Assembly (NCBI RefSeq): GCF_002454115.1
Contig: NZ_DKIH01000010.1
Span: 305,172-369,171 of the forward strand
Direction of reading: 5' to 3'
DNA from: Sphingopyxis sp. UBA6723
Lineage (GTDB): Bacteria > Pseudomonadota > Alphaproteobacteria > Sphingomonadales > Sphingomonadaceae
DNA: 64,000 nt
Positions 17,799-27,294 of this stretch are shown here, in pieces; position 1 is the stretch's first letter; each line of letters opens with the position of its first letter. The notes beneath the pieces are model-generated. The model worked only from the letters and a program-made list of their open reading frames with translations, had not been told where the DNA came from and made no database searches. The translations under genes and the position numbers were made by a program.

Positions 17799-18820
17799 TG
17801 GTCAGCAAATCCGTTGCTGTTGTCGTCATCGGCCGGAACGAGGGCGCGCGCTTGCAGCGCTGCCTTCGCTCGATTCCCGCAGAGGTACCCGCGGTTTATG
17901 TCGATTCGGGATCGACAGACGACAGCGTTGCCTTCGCCCGCTCGATCGGGGTCGCTGTCCTCTCATTGGATATGAGCATTGGCTTTACCGCGGCGCGCGC
18001 GCGCAATGTCGGGTGGCGTCATATCGTCGATGACCCGGCCTTGGATGCCGAATTCGTCCAGTTCGTTGACGGCGATTGCGAACTGGATGCCGATTGGATC
18101 GACAAGGCGCTGGCAGCCATGCAGGCAGAACCCGGGGTTGCCGCCGTCTTTGGTCGTCGGCGCGAACGCTTCCCCGGCCGCAGCATCTATAACCGGATGT
18201 GCGACGATGAATGGAATGTGCCGGTCGGCATTGTCGCGGCTTGCGGGGGCGATGCACTGTTCCGTGTCGCGGCGCTCAAGGCGGCAAACGGATATAGTGA
18301 CGATCTGATCGCGGGCGAGGAGCCCGACCTGTGTCTGCGGCTTGCCCGGCTTGACTGGTTCGTGCGGCGGATCGACGTCGAGATGACGCTGCACGATGCC
18401 AACATCCTCCGCTTTGGCAGTTGGTGGCAGCGCGCGAAACGCGGGGGTTTCGCTTATGCGGCGCATGTGGTGCGCCACGGTCAGCGATCCGACCCGCAGT
18501 GGCGCCGACAGCTGAAAAGCATCCTGTTCTGGGGATTCGTCTGGCCCGTCGCGGGCATCGGCCTGGCCTGTCTTGGCGCGCTTTGGCAGCCGCTCGCGGG
18601 CGCGCTGCTGTTGGCGGCACTCGCCGCCAGCTATGCTGTACAGGTCGGCCGCATTGCGGCGCGCAAGCATCGCGCCGGGTTCGACCGGGAATTCAGCGTG
18701 CGATATGGCGCGTTGATCGTCATCGGCAAATTTGCGGAATTCAGCGGGGCGCTGAAATGCTGGACCAACCATGTGCTGCATCGCCAGCACCGTCTGATCG
18801 AGTATAAGCAGCCGGTATGA
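17798..18820 (+). CDS. Glycosyltransferase, GT2
   Basis: This GT-A enzyme has VAVVVIGRNEGARLQRCLRS at the start, YVDSGSTDDS near residue 34, the metal-binding FVDGDCELDADW near residue 86, and an IAGEEPDLCLRL segment near residue 169. Two hydrophobic helices near residues 233-275 follow, so it may associate with the membrane. ATG at 17798 overlaps the previous stop by one base. The length is 340 residues. Confidence 0.86.
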   Translation: MVSKSVAVVVIGRNEGARLQRCLRSIPAEVPAVYVDSGSTDDSVAFARSIGVAVLSLDMSIGFTAARARNVGWRHIVDDPALDAEFVQFVDGDCELDADWIDKALAAMQAEPGVAAVFGRRRERFPGRSIYNRMCDDEWNVPVGIVAACGGDALFRVAALKAANGYSDDLIAGEEPDLCLRLARLDWFVRRIDVEMTLHDANILRFGSWWQRAKRGGFAYAAHVVRHGQRSDPQWRRQLKSILFWGFVWPVAGIGLACLGALWQPLAGALLLAALAASYAVQVGRIAARKHRAGFDREFSVRYGALIVIGKFAEFSGALKCWTNHVLHRQHRLIEYKQPV

Positions 18821-19332
18821 CGAGCGGATTTTCCAGCCTCTGCGCCCAGATCGCCGAAGACTATGCCGCGCATGGCCGCGAATGGACGAAGCCGGGGTTC
18901 CGCAGCGTGGCGATCCATCGTTTCGGCGTCTGGCGCATGACGGTCAAAAGCAGGCTCCTGCGCGCGCCGCTCAGCATGCTCTACCGCTGGGGTTATCGGC
19001 ATTGCCGAAACGTATACGGCATCGAGCTGCCCTATACCGTCACGCTGGGGCGTCGCGTCGTCGTTGAACATCAGGGCGGCATCGTCATTCATGGCCGCAG
19101 CCGCATCGGTGACGATTGCATCATCCGCCAGAATTGCACCCTGGGCATCCGCCGCATCACCGATCTTGACGATGCACCGACGCTGGAGGCAGGCGTATCC
19201 GTTGGCGCCGGAGCCGTGATACTGGGCGCGGTCACACTGGGGCGAGGGTGCGCGGTGGGCGCCAATGCGGTTGTGTTGACGGATGTGCCGCCGGGGGCGC
19301 TGGCGATTGGGGTGCCTGCCCGGTTCGGCTGA
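18817..19332 (+). CDS. Serine O-acetyltransferase-like hexapeptide-repeat protein
   Basis: This left-handed beta-helix acyltransferase has hexapeptide repeats across residues 78-165 (VVVEHQGGIVIHGRSRIGDDCIIRQ...). The family includes CysE, but in polysaccharide loci such proteins usually acetylate sugars. The 171 residues make it short compared with CysE. It ends the five-gene operon, overlaps the previous stop by 4 bases, and is convergent with a second protein of the same fold 5 bases away. Confidence 0.82.
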   Translation: MTSGFSSLCAQIAEDYAAHGREWTKPGFRSVAIHRFGVWRMTVKSRLLRAPLSMLYRWGYRHCRNVYGIELPYTVTLGRRVVVEHQGGIVIHGRSRIGDDCIIRQNCTLGIRRITDLDDAPTLEAGVSVGAGAVILGAVTLGRGCAVGANAVVLTDVPPGALAIGVPARFG

Positions 19333-19337
19333 ACCGA

Positions 19338-19805
19338 CTATTCGATATCCAGCAGTGTTCCCGTGGCCGCAACAAAGACGCCGTGCGCCGGCACATCTTC
19401 CCGCACCACGGCGTTGGCGCCGATCCGGGCATGATCGCCGACATGGACGGGACCAATGATCTTGGCGCCGGCCCCGATATCGACATGCCCGCCGATGGTG
19501 GGGATGCCTTTCGACGTCGCTCCGATCGTCACCTGCTGAAAGATCAGGCGATTACAGCCGATTTTGGCGTCGGGATGGATCACGATGCCATTGGGGTGGG
19601 GAATGAGCAGGCCGCCGATCGCGTCGTTGATCGGGATGTCGGCGCCGGTGACGATAGACCACAGGCGGTGTCGGAGCACGGCGATTTTGCGGCGCATGGT
19701 GGCAAGTGGGCCTTGTGCGCTCTGGTAATCTCGAATGCTTCGCAGCAATGCACGGGACGGGTTCCAGGAGCGCGGTTTTGTCTCTTCACATGTCCAGTCC
19801 GGCAC
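19338..19805 (-). CDS. Second serine O-acetyltransferase-like hexapeptide-repeat protein
   Basis: It has the hexapeptide fold (IHPDAKIGCNRLIFQQVTIG near residue 76, VHVGDHARIGANAVV near 120) and 155 residues. It is not a close copy of its convergent neighbour. The start is uncertain: GTG at 19805 lacks a clear ribosome-binding site, and an internal ATG at 19697 is possible. It probably acetylates a sugar of the polymer or a precursor. Confidence 0.78.
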   Translation of the reverse strand: MPDWTCEETKPRSWNPSRALLRSIRDYQSAQGPLATMRRKIAVLRHRLWSIVTGADIPINDAIGGLLIPHPNGIVIHPDAKIGCNRLIFQQVTIGATSKGIPTIGGHVDIGAGAKIIGPVHVGDHARIGANAVVREDVPAHGVFVAATGTLLDIE

Positions 19806-19840
19806 GCTTGACGAGATGTGTGGGGGGGCTCATACGCGGC

Positions 19841-21148
19841 TCAATCTTCGCCAAGGAAGCCGAAGTCGGGTACGCCGGAACGCGATGTCAGAAGCCACTG
19901 ATAGACTGCCGATATCTGCGCAGCTTTCGCTTGCCAGCTATACAGCTTCGCAATCCGCTCTTTGGCGGCAGTCGACATGACTTCCAGATTAAATTCGTTG
20001 TTTGCGATAGCTGCGACAGTCATGCCGATTTGGCGCGTGATCGCCGTTCGTGGCCCGATTGGAATGGCGAAGCCGCATTCAGGCGTCACCAATTCGCCGG
20101 GTCCGCCATAGGCAATGACGATTGGCACGACCCCGCACGCCATCCCTTCCAGCACCACGCCCCCACCAAATTCGCGGACGCTGGGAAATACCATGACATC
20201 AGACGTCCGCAAAAGACCGGCGACGTTTTCATGCGATTGCCAGCCGTGAAGCGTCACCGCGTGTTCGATCCCCAGCTTGGCCACCAGCGACTGCAACGCG
20301 GCCATGTCCGGGCCATCGCCAATGATGTCGAAATGCGCTTTGCCAGCCCGTAAAAGCTCGCAGCAAGCCTCCAATGCGATGTCTGCACCTTTGTAGGGGA
20401 CAAGTCGCCCGACAAACACGAGGCGCAGCTTGTCGTGGCGCTTTCGGATTTCGGCAGCCGACCCGAAACGGGCGGTATCGATGCCGTTTTCCGGAATATA
20501 GATCATCGGCCGCCGGTGGTGAGCGAGTTCGCCCGAGGTGTGGCAGGAACCGGCAATGATCGCTGCAGCGTTGCGATAGGTCGAGCGTATGGTCGGAAGG
20601 AAGGAATAGGCCTTGCGTATATAAGACAACCATTCGCGCTCCTTGATCCGCTCCCGGATATATTCGGGGTGCCACGGCAGCCCGCCGTTCAGCGGGCCGA
20701 GCAGAAACGGAACACCGGCGCGTCGGCAACGGCGCGCCAGACTGCTCGGCGCGGTCGGACTGAGCGGCGTGATACGGTGGACGACATCATATTGTCCCGC
20801 CTTGATGGCGGCGCCAAAGCGTTTCCAGACAAGATGTTCGAAATAGGGATAGGCAAGCGACTGCAGAGCGGTGATGGTTGTCCATCCCTTGCCGTCGCCA
20901 CCCCGCAGGCGCTCGGCAAGTTTATAAAACGGGGCGGCGAAGGCTTCAGAATCGATCGCCGTAAAGTCGCGACCTTCGATCAGGCCACGGCTGAGAAATG
21001 CGGCCCGATTACGGATCTGTGTGACAATATGAACATCAGCAACGCTGCGAAGGGCGGTCGCGATGTTCCAGCCAACCAGAGGAACGCTGACCCAGTCCGG
21101 ATTCGCTGCCTCGGCGATGACGAGAATGCGTGGCGCTTCTGCACTCAC
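19841..21148 (-). CDS. Glycosyltransferase, GT4
   Basis: This 435-residue GT-B enzyme has the core LRLVFVGRLVPYKGADIALEA near residue 245 and VMVFPSVREFGGGVVLEGMACGVVPIV near residue 325, matching the glycosyltransferase group 1 domain. GTG at 21148 is the likely start. It is followed by the second acetyltransferase 35 bases downstream. Confidence 0.87.
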   Translation of the reverse strand: MSAEAPRILVIAEAANPDWVSVPLVGWNIATALRSVADVHIVTQIRNRAAFLSRGLIEGRDFTAIDSEAFAAPFYKLAERLRGGDGKGWTTITALQSLAYPYFEHLVWKRFGAAIKAGQYDVVHRITPLSPTAPSSLARRCRRAGVPFLLGPLNGGLPWHPEYIRERIKEREWLSYIRKAYSFLPTIRSTYRNAAAIIAGSCHTSGELAHHRRPMIYIPENGIDTARFGSAAEIRKRHDKLRLVFVGRLVPYKGADIALEACCELLRAGKAHFDIIGDGPDMAALQSLVAKLGIEHAVTLHGWQSHENVAGLLRTSDVMVFPSVREFGGGVVLEGMACGVVPIVIAYGGPGELVTPECGFAIPIGPRTAITRQIGMTVAAIANNEFNLEVMSTAAKERIAKLYSWQAKAAQISAVYQWLLTSRSGVPDFGFLGED

Positions 21149-21409
21149 TTGCGGATACAGTGCTCAATAGTGGTCACGGGATCGGACGTCAGCGGACAGG
21201 CGTAGGCGATCTCGCGTTCCTTCAGGTCAGCCGCCTGTCGCCAGCTATGATGATTAACCAGGTATAGATTTAAGTTCGTCAATTGGAAGCGCCCCGACAG
21301 TATCGATGTGGAAGGCTCATATAAACGCGTACGCAAGTATATAGGGTGATTATTATTATCATCGATTTGACGGCACAGGTGATTTCCCCGGTTCTTTCGA
21401 TCGGTGCAG
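21149..21409. other. AT-rich spacer between glycosyltransferase genes
   Basis: This 260-base spacer lies between two genes on the minus strand. It contains an AT-rich core near 21,315-21,370 and probably the promoter of the downstream gene. An open frame through it on the minus strand has no recognisable motif and I do not call it. Confidence 0.4.
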
Positions 21410-22642
21410 TCATTGAGGCAATTGTGCAGCGCTTGCAGCTTGGCGGGCAAGCATTTCGGCGCTTCTCGTATCTTGAAAGTTGCTTCGGATTTTTTCGCGC
21501 GAGGCCCCTGCAAGTCGTTGCGCTAAGAAGCTGTCCGTCAAAACTTCGGCGATGGAGTTAGCCATGCTTTCAGGATTGCCTGCCTCGGCTAATATGCCGT
21601 CTTTTTGATGCTCTACCAGTTCCCCGACGCCGCCAACCGAGTTGACGACGACGGGCATCTCCAGCGCCATCGCTTCCATTATCGCTACGCCGAGCGCCTC
21701 GTGCCGGGTTGCGAGCGCAAACACATGGCTTGAAAGCAAGCCCTCCACTATCGCGGCCTCAGACACTGCGCCGACTAATGCAACATTGTTCGTAAGGTTG
21801 AGATCGTCAATCAATTTACGAAGAGTTTCTTGGTAACCGCTTCCGCCCTGCTCGTCCTGTCCGGCAATTGTAAGGTGCACGTTGATTCCTCGCCGCTTGA
21901 GTAAGTGAACTGCGAGAATAAGATCGGCATGACCTTTTCCTTCATTGAGTCGGCCGACGCTATATATCCGCGCAACACCCTCACCCTTCCAAGGGCGATA
22001 GGGCGACACACGTTTGAATTTATCGAGATTGACCCCCATGGGCGCAATCACTGTTTTAGCTGCAATCGCCGCACCTAGCTCTTTCCGCACCTGATCAAAC
22101 AGACCGCGGGTTATGACAATCCCAAAAGCTGCATTTCGCCACTTCTCTGATTGGTTGGAGCCGTAATCCGTTAGCGCTCCATGAAGAGTCAGGCTATAGG
22201 GAACACCTGAGAGCATTGAAGCAAAGGCGGCGATGTTTGCTGCATTTCCGCAGGAATGCACATGTATATGGTCCCACGCCCGGTTCGTCGCGATCCTGGC
22301 CAATTTCGCGCCAAAGGCTGCCATGCCGACGAGCTGGAAACGCTCCTTGATGGAAACATGGGAGCAAGCAATTGATTGGACGCAGTTCGGCCACCTCGCA
22401 AAATTTGATCGTATCAAAGCCGCGGCGAGGCTGGCAGTGATTGAGATTTTCCCCGAGTTAGCCAAATACGTGGTTCGAGCCTCGGCTTCTTTGCTCCATG
22501 TATGGGATCTGATCGAAACTGGGGGCGGCCGGGTAGATATGATATCGACGTTAATCCCCATTTGTTCGAGTCGCTTGATCTCGCGCCAGAAAAAGATGTG
22601 GGTCTGGCCTGGAAACTCGGGGACTAGGTAACCGACTTTCAT
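21410..22642 (-). CDS. Glycosyltransferase, GT4 (colanic-acid WcaL-like)
   Basis: The 410-residue protein starts MKVGYLVPEFPGQTHIFFWREI, has HIHVHSCGNAANIAAF near residue 124, RIYSVGRLNEGKGHADLI, and the donor loop ALATRHEALGVAIMEAMALEMPVVV near residue 311. These fit the GT-B family 4 fold. Its base composition is lower in GC than that of the flanking wecG-like gene. Confidence 0.87.
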   Translation of the reverse strand: MKVGYLVPEFPGQTHIFFWREIKRLEQMGINVDIISTRPPPVSIRSHTWSKEAEARTTYLANSGKISITASLAAALIRSNFARWPNCVQSIACSHVSIKERFQLVGMAAFGAKLARIATNRAWDHIHVHSCGNAANIAAFASMLSGVPYSLTLHGALTDYGSNQSEKWRNAAFGIVITRGLFDQVRKELGAAIAAKTVIAPMGVNLDKFKRVSPYRPWKGEGVARIYSVGRLNEGKGHADLILAVHLLKRRGINVHLTIAGQDEQGGSGYQETLRKLIDDLNLTNNVALVGAVSEAAIVEGLLSSHVFALATRHEALGVAIMEAMALEMPVVVNSVGGVGELVEHQKDGILAEAGNPESMANSIAEVLTDSFLAQRLAGASREKIRSNFQDTRSAEMLARQAASAAQLPQ

Positions 22643-22685
22643 GTGATCACCTCGAATTGTTGGAACGAATTGGCGGTCAGCGCTC

Positions 22686-23450
22686 TCATGCCCGTTTCCA
22701 GCGGGCCGAAAGGATGAAAATACGCGGTCCTGTCACCAAGTATCGTCGCCATAAGCGCCGGGGTTCGCTGAGCAAGCGAAAGGCCCATTCCAGGCTCATT
22801 CGCTGCATCCACCGCGGTGCGCGCGATTTGCGATCGAGCAGGAATTCGATCGATGCACCGATACAAAGACCGACCCCCGCTGCCTTGCCTGCGAGCAGGC
22901 AGCGGTGCGCAATGATTTCGCTTTGCGGCGCGCCGATGGCAAACAAGACATAGTGGGCGCGCTCCTGCTCGATAAAGCGGATGATTTCCGTGCTGGCGCG
23001 ATCGTTTCCCAGCACGCCCATCGGCGGCCGATGCTGGACCATCTCGATGGCCGGGAATCGCTCGCGAAGCTCGGGCACCATAGCGACGTCGCCGCCGATG
23101 ATCGCGACCTTTCGTCCGTTCAGATGTCCATTCTGAAAAAGATGGGCCGTCAGGTCGCTCCCGGTCACGACGTCCAGCGTGACGCCATGCAATCGCGCCA
23201 GGCGTTGCAGGATGCGGCTGTCGCACAAGCGCATTTCGGCAGCGGCATAGGCTTGCTGGAAGGCGAGGGACGCATTCGTCGGTGATTTGGGATGCAGCAT
23301 CAGGACATGGTCGACATTCGGCGTCACGACGTAGGTGAAGGTGTCGCGCCGCGCGAGGCGATCGAGCTCGTCGCCTACCTCGCCATAGCTGAGGGCATCG
23401 AAGTTGATACCGAGAAAGCGGGGCCGCATCCGCGCGATGTCAGTAGGCAT
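22686..23450 (-). CDS. WecG/TagA/CpsF-family glycosyltransferase (GT26)
   Basis: GT26 enzymes add the second sugar to the undecaprenyl-linked primer. The 254 residues contain YVVTPNVDHVLML near residue 40, LCDSRILQRLARLHG, VTGSDLT, KVAIIGGDV and a VLFAIGAPQSEIIAH motif near residue 168, all typical of the family. The gene start overlaps the end of the initiating transferase by 11 bases, which fits consecutive steps of assembly. Confidence 0.9.
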   Translation of the reverse strand: MPTDIARMRPRFLGINFDALSYGEVGDELDRLARRDTFTYVVTPNVDHVLMLHPKSPTNASLAFQQAYAAAEMRLCDSRILQRLARLHGVTLDVVTGSDLTAHLFQNGHLNGRKVAIIGGDVAMVPELRERFPAIEMVQHRPPMGVLGNDRASTEIIRFIEQERAHYVLFAIGAPQSEIIAHRCLLAGKAAGVGLCIGASIEFLLDRKSRAPRWMQRMSLEWAFRLLSEPRRLWRRYLVTGPRIFILSARWKRA

Positions 23451-24891
23451 TTTTGTCCCAGATCAGCTTCAGCACCGTTTCGATCATGATCCGGATATCG
23501 AGCAACGGCGACCAGTTCTCGATATAATAGACGTCATATTCGACGCGTTTGCGGGCGCGCTCGGTCGTTGCGATCTCGCCGCGCAGGCCGCGCACCTGCG
23601 CCAGCCCGGTAATGCCCGGCTTGACGCGGTGCCGCGCCGTATAACCCTTCACCGCATCGAAATAATATTTGTCGCCAACCCGCATCATTGTCGCGTGCGG
23701 CCGGGGTCCCACCAACGACATGTCGCCTTTGAGGACATTGAACAGCTGGGGCAGTTCGTCGATGCTGGTGCGGCGGATGACGCGCCCGACCCGCGTGACG
23801 CGCGGATCGTTTTTCTGCGTGCGTTCGGCGCCGCTGGTGTCCTGCCGGTCGATGTACATCGAGCGGAATTTCAGCACCGAAATCTCGTTGTTGTTGAACC
23901 CGAAGCGCTTTTGCCGGAACAGGATCGGACCCTTGCTCTCCAGCCGGATCGCGAGGCAGGTGAGCAGCAGGATCGGCGAGAGCAGGACAACCGCGACGGC
24001 CGCAAGTCCGCGGTCGAGAATCTCTTTCACGATGCCGTCGACATCGCGGATCGGCTGTTGCCAGATCGCAAACACCGGCAAGGAACCGAGGAAATTGACG
24101 CGGTACCCCGTCTTGAGCTCCAGGGTTTCGCGGGGCAGGACGCAAAGGTCGATCGAAGCCGCGCTCAGCGTGTCGGCAATATATTCGAGGCGATCCTGGC
24201 GGATCTGGGGCAGGGCCAGGATGACCTGATCGAGCTGCCCCGTTCGCGCCAGTTGCAGCAAGGCGTCGAAACCGCCCAAGTAGGAGAGCTCGCGTTCTTC
24301 GGGCTTTATCTGCCGGCGATCGTCGGCATAGCCGATGATCCTGAGATGGGGCAGGCGCTCGATTTCCAGCAATTTGGCGACCTTGTCGGCCCCTTTCGCG
24401 CTGTCGGCATAAATCGCTACGCGTTGGCCGACCACGCCCCTGTCCATCAGTTTCGAGATCAGTTTGCGGAACAATATGCGGCTCAGGAAGAGGGCAATCA
24501 TGCTGAAAGAGATGAAATAGAGCGCAAAGCCGCGTGAGAAATCGCTCATCATCTCGAGCTGGAGGATGACCAAAGTGGTCAACCCCGAGGCCAGCAGGAA
24601 GTCGGCCAGCGAGCTGCCGCCGACATCCTCGCCTTGCCCCTTCACCACCGCATAGCCATCGCGCGAGACGCGGATGAGGAAATAATTGATGCACAGGATG
24701 ATCGCGCCCGTCCGGTGCAGGCGTGCATCGTAATAATAGCCGATCGTCAGCTCATAGGCGATCATCGCCAGCACATAGGCACCGACGAAGCAGGCGATAT
24801 CGTTGACGATACCGAGCGACCGCAACACATTCGATGTGAAGCGGATATGGCCGTTCGTTCGCCTGGGCGGCGGGTTCAGCTTCCCGTGCAT
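23440..24891 (-). CDS. Undecaprenyl-phosphate glucose phosphotransferase (WcaJ/EpsB type)
   Basis: This polyprenol-phosphate hexose-1-phosphate transferase starts repeat-unit assembly by linking a sugar phosphate to undecaprenyl phosphate. It has N-terminal membrane helices, a nucleotide-binding-like central domain with VAIYADSAKGADKV, and the catalytic C-terminal domain with ILFRQKRFGFNN, VLKFRSMY, TRVGRVIRRTSIDELPQLFNV and MSLVGPRPHA. ATG at 24891 gives 483 residues. It overlaps the end of the TPR gene by 16 bases, and the overlap contains a run of eight G residues on the coding strand. Confidence 0.9.
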   Translation of the reverse strand: MHGKLNPPPRRTNGHIRFTSNVLRSLGIVNDIACFVGAYVLAMIAYELTIGYYYDARLHRTGAIILCINYFLIRVSRDGYAVVKGQGEDVGGSSLADFLLASGLTTLVILQLEMMSDFSRGFALYFISFSMIALFLSRILFRKLISKLMDRGVVGQRVAIYADSAKGADKVAKLLEIERLPHLRIIGYADDRRQIKPEERELSYLGGFDALLQLARTGQLDQVILALPQIRQDRLEYIADTLSAASIDLCVLPRETLELKTGYRVNFLGSLPVFAIWQQPIRDVDGIVKEILDRGLAAVAVVLLSPILLLTCLAIRLESKGPILFRQKRFGFNNNEISVLKFRSMYIDRQDTSGAERTQKNDPRVTRVGRVIRRTSIDELPQLFNVLKGDMSLVGPRPHATMMRVGDKYYFDAVKGYTARHRVKPGITGLAQVRGLRGEIATTERARKRVEYDVYYIENWSPLLDIRIMIETVLKLIWDKNAY

Positions 24892-26492
24892 ACCCCCCCC
24901 GTAGTGGCGCAAATCTGTTCCGGGGTGATGCGCGCGAACAAGCCCCGGCGACGCGGGGTGCCGGGTCGGTCATCGACCGCAAAGCTCGATTTTGCGCGGG
25001 CCAACCCGCTGTTTACCTTGGCGGCGCACAGGGCGTCACCAAATTCGGCACACACGCGCGAGAACGCGGCCCATGCCGGGACCGAGGAAGGTTTTGCCAT
25101 CGCCAGATCCTGATAGAGCGAAACCACTCTCGCTGTATCCCCTTCCGCGAGCAGAAAATCCCGATATGCGTCGGCGAGCATCCGGCTCTGCGGCAGGGCG
25201 TCCATGCCACGTTCGAATGTCTGGCGCGCCCGAATGCTGCTTCCTTTGGCTCTGTAGGCGTCCGCTAACGCGACATAACCCAGATATTCTTCGGGCGAAT
25301 CCGAAACGACGACATTGGCGTCTTCGATCGCGCGATCGGTTCGTCCGCTGGCAAGATGCCGGGCGCCTCCGACCAACAGACTGTCCTCGTTTCGCGGATC
25401 GAGCTGCAACAGCCGTGCCGCGAGCGCCTCGGCGCGCTTGGCGTCGCCGCGGGCAAGCCATATCCGTGCCATCAAGCCCTGCGCTTCCGCGACGCCGCTG
25501 CTATAGGGGCGCATCAGCAGACGCTGCGCGGTGTCATGCGCGCCGATGCCGAGATAGAAACGGGCGAGCGAAATCTGCGATGTGCGTGTTCCGCTTTCGC
25601 CAAGATATTGTAGCTGCGCCGTTGAAAGGGGCCGCCGATCATATTCCATCCACAGGTCGCCTAGTGAGCGTAGCAGGCTGGTGTCGTTCGGCTTGGCTTC
25701 GATCGCCTTGACCGCCTCTGCGCGCGCCGCGGCAATATCGCCGCTCTTGTAGAGCAGGTTGATGAAGTCGATCTGGTAGCTTGAATCATCCGTCATGCTC
25801 TTCAGGATAAGCGGAAAGAGGCGCCGCATTCCCTGGGCGTCACCTTGGACCCTATAGATTTCAAGCAGTGTCACATTGAGCGCATCGGTCTCGCCGATCA
25901 CCGAAACCGCGCGATCGATCTCTGCGTTGGCTTTCGCGATATCGCCTTGAAGGGCATGAATGCGCGCCGAGAGAATAATGCCGCCCTCGTCATTGGCGTT
26001 CGACGCGAGGATTTCGGTTGCCATGCGGCGCGCATCGTCCAGCTGGCCATTGTCGATCGCAATAAAGCCCTTCACCAGCATAGCGCGCGTTGAACCGGGC
26101 GCGAGCAGCAACATTCGGTCCGCGGCTTCCCCCGCTTCCCGAATGCGTCCGGTTTGCAAGCCGAGTTCTGCTATATTTTGCAGCACCTCGGCATTGTCCG
26201 CCTGGAGATCGAGCGCCATCGAATAGGCGTTGAATGCACTGGCGGGACGCTGCGCGCGCAGCTCGATGCGTCCGAGAAGGACATAATAGCCCGCGACGTC
26301 GTCGCGCGCCGCAATCGCGCGGCGAATGCTCTCGCGTGCTTCGTCGAGGTTTCCTGCGGCCAATTGGGCCTCCGCGACCGACGCGTCATCGGCAGCCGTC
26401 TGCAAGGCGTCATCGCAGCCTGCCAGCGCAAGCAGCAGGGCGGCGCCAACCAAGACGCCCTTCAAGGGCCGGGAAGCGGAGAGGAGGTTCAA
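24876..26492 (-). CDS. TPR-repeat lipoprotein of the PEP-CTERM/exopolysaccharide system (PrsT-like)
   Basis: The protein has a lipoprotein signal ending LALAGCDD (Cys at about residue 26) and then repeated helical pairs of the tetratricopeptide type across about residues 38-500, for example AEAQLAAGNLDEARESIRRAI. The 538-residue length is smaller than some PrsT proteins. It is expected to face the periplasm and scaffold export or sorting. It lies just upstream of and overlaps the initiating transferase, and is divergent from the wza-like gene. Confidence 0.8.
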   Translation of the reverse strand: MNLLSASRPLKGVLVGAALLLALAGCDDALQTAADDASVAEAQLAAGNLDEARESIRRAIAARDDVAGYYVLLGRIELRAQRPASAFNAYSMALDLQADNAEVLQNIAELGLQTGRIREAGEAADRMLLLAPGSTRAMLVKGFIAIDNGQLDDARRMATEILASNANDEGGIILSARIHALQGDIAKANAEIDRAVSVIGETDALNVTLLEIYRVQGDAQGMRRLFPLILKSMTDDSSYQIDFINLLYKSGDIAAARAEAVKAIEAKPNDTSLLRSLGDLWMEYDRRPLSTAQLQYLGESGTRTSQISLARFYLGIGAHDTAQRLLMRPYSSGVAEAQGLMARIWLARGDAKRAEALAARLLQLDPRNEDSLLVGGARHLASGRTDRAIEDANVVVSDSPEEYLGYVALADAYRAKGSSIRARQTFERGMDALPQSRMLADAYRDFLLAEGDTARVVSLYQDLAMAKPSSVPAWAAFSRVCAEFGDALCAAKVNSGLARAKSSFAVDDRPGTPRRRGLFARITPEQICATTGGVCTGS

Positions 26493-26652
26493 AGCGTCTG
26501 CCTGGTTAAATATCTTAATTGATATGATGTTTTCGCTTAGCCTTTAACATATAAATTGATAGAGAGACTTAGGTTAATCGAGTTGACTTTCCGTGTTGAG
26601 TCCGTCCAATCGCCTCATTTGCTGGGGGCAGCGTTTCCGTTAGAGGTGATAA

Positions 26653-27294
26653 GTGAAGATTGCGTCAGCATTGTTTTGTCTTGGCGCGGCGCTGTGCGCG
26701 GCCCCGGCAGGCGCTCACATTCTCGTGTCGGCCGCGGCGCAGGCCGCCCCGGCGGCGGCGAGTGCGCCGCGCGCCGGAACCAATCTTCCCGTCTATCGCA
26801 TCAATCCCGGCGACGAGCTTGAAATCAATGTGTGGCGCGAGGACCAGCTGCAGCGGACGGTCAGGGTCCTGCCGGACGGCACGATAAGCTTTCCCCTCGT
26901 CGGCTCCATTCAGGGTGCCGGCCGCACGACCAAGGAAATCGAGCAGTTCATTGCGGCCGGGTTGGCGGGCAAATATGTCGATGGCAATGTCCCCGATGTA
27001 ACCGTCGCGGTTCGCAGTCCCGCCGGTCTGCAATTTTCGGTGATCGGCAAAGTGAAATCGGCGGGGACCTTTACCCCCGGCCGCTATGTGACGTTGCTCG
27101 AGGCGCTGAGTCTCGCAGGCGGCGCCGACGAATTTGCCAGTCTCGACAGCATCGTCATCATTCGCAAAACCGATGGCGGTCTGGTGACGATCCCCGCGCG
27201 CCTCTCTGGCATCCTGCGGAGCAAATCGATCAGTGCGGACGCGGTGCGGGCGATTCCGATGATCGAAAGCGGCGATACCGTCATCGTGCCATGA
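26653..27294 (+). CDS. Polysaccharide export outer-membrane protein (Wza/EpsE type)
   Basis: A signal peptide (about residues 1-25) is followed by the Poly_export domain YRINPGDELEINVWREDQLQRTV near residue 48 and an SLBB domain, GKVKSAGTFTPGRYVTLLEAL, near residue 136. The 213 residues make a short Wza without the long C-terminal helix. The start is GTG at 26653 with AGGTGA just upstream. It begins an operon with the barrel protein and the Wzc-like pair. Confidence 0.9.
   Translation: MKIASALFCLGAALCAAPAGAHILVSAAAQAAPAAASAPRAGTNLPVYRINPGDELEINVWREDQLQRTVRVLPDGTISFPLVGSIQGAGRTTKEIEQFIAAGLAGKYVDGNVPDVTVAVRSPAGLQFSVIGKVKSAGTFTPGRYVTLLEALSLAGGADEFASLDSIVIIRKTDGGLVTIPARLSGILRSKSISADAVRAIPMIESGDTVIVP

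Noticed and set aside
21145..21513. Minus-strand frame of 122 codons across the spacer between two glycosyltransferases
   Set aside because: It overlaps the end of a real gene, has no motif and no good ribosome-binding site.
23404..24537. 377-codon open frame opposite the initiating sugar transferase
   Set aside because: Same reason: antisense shadow of a gene with complete family motifs.
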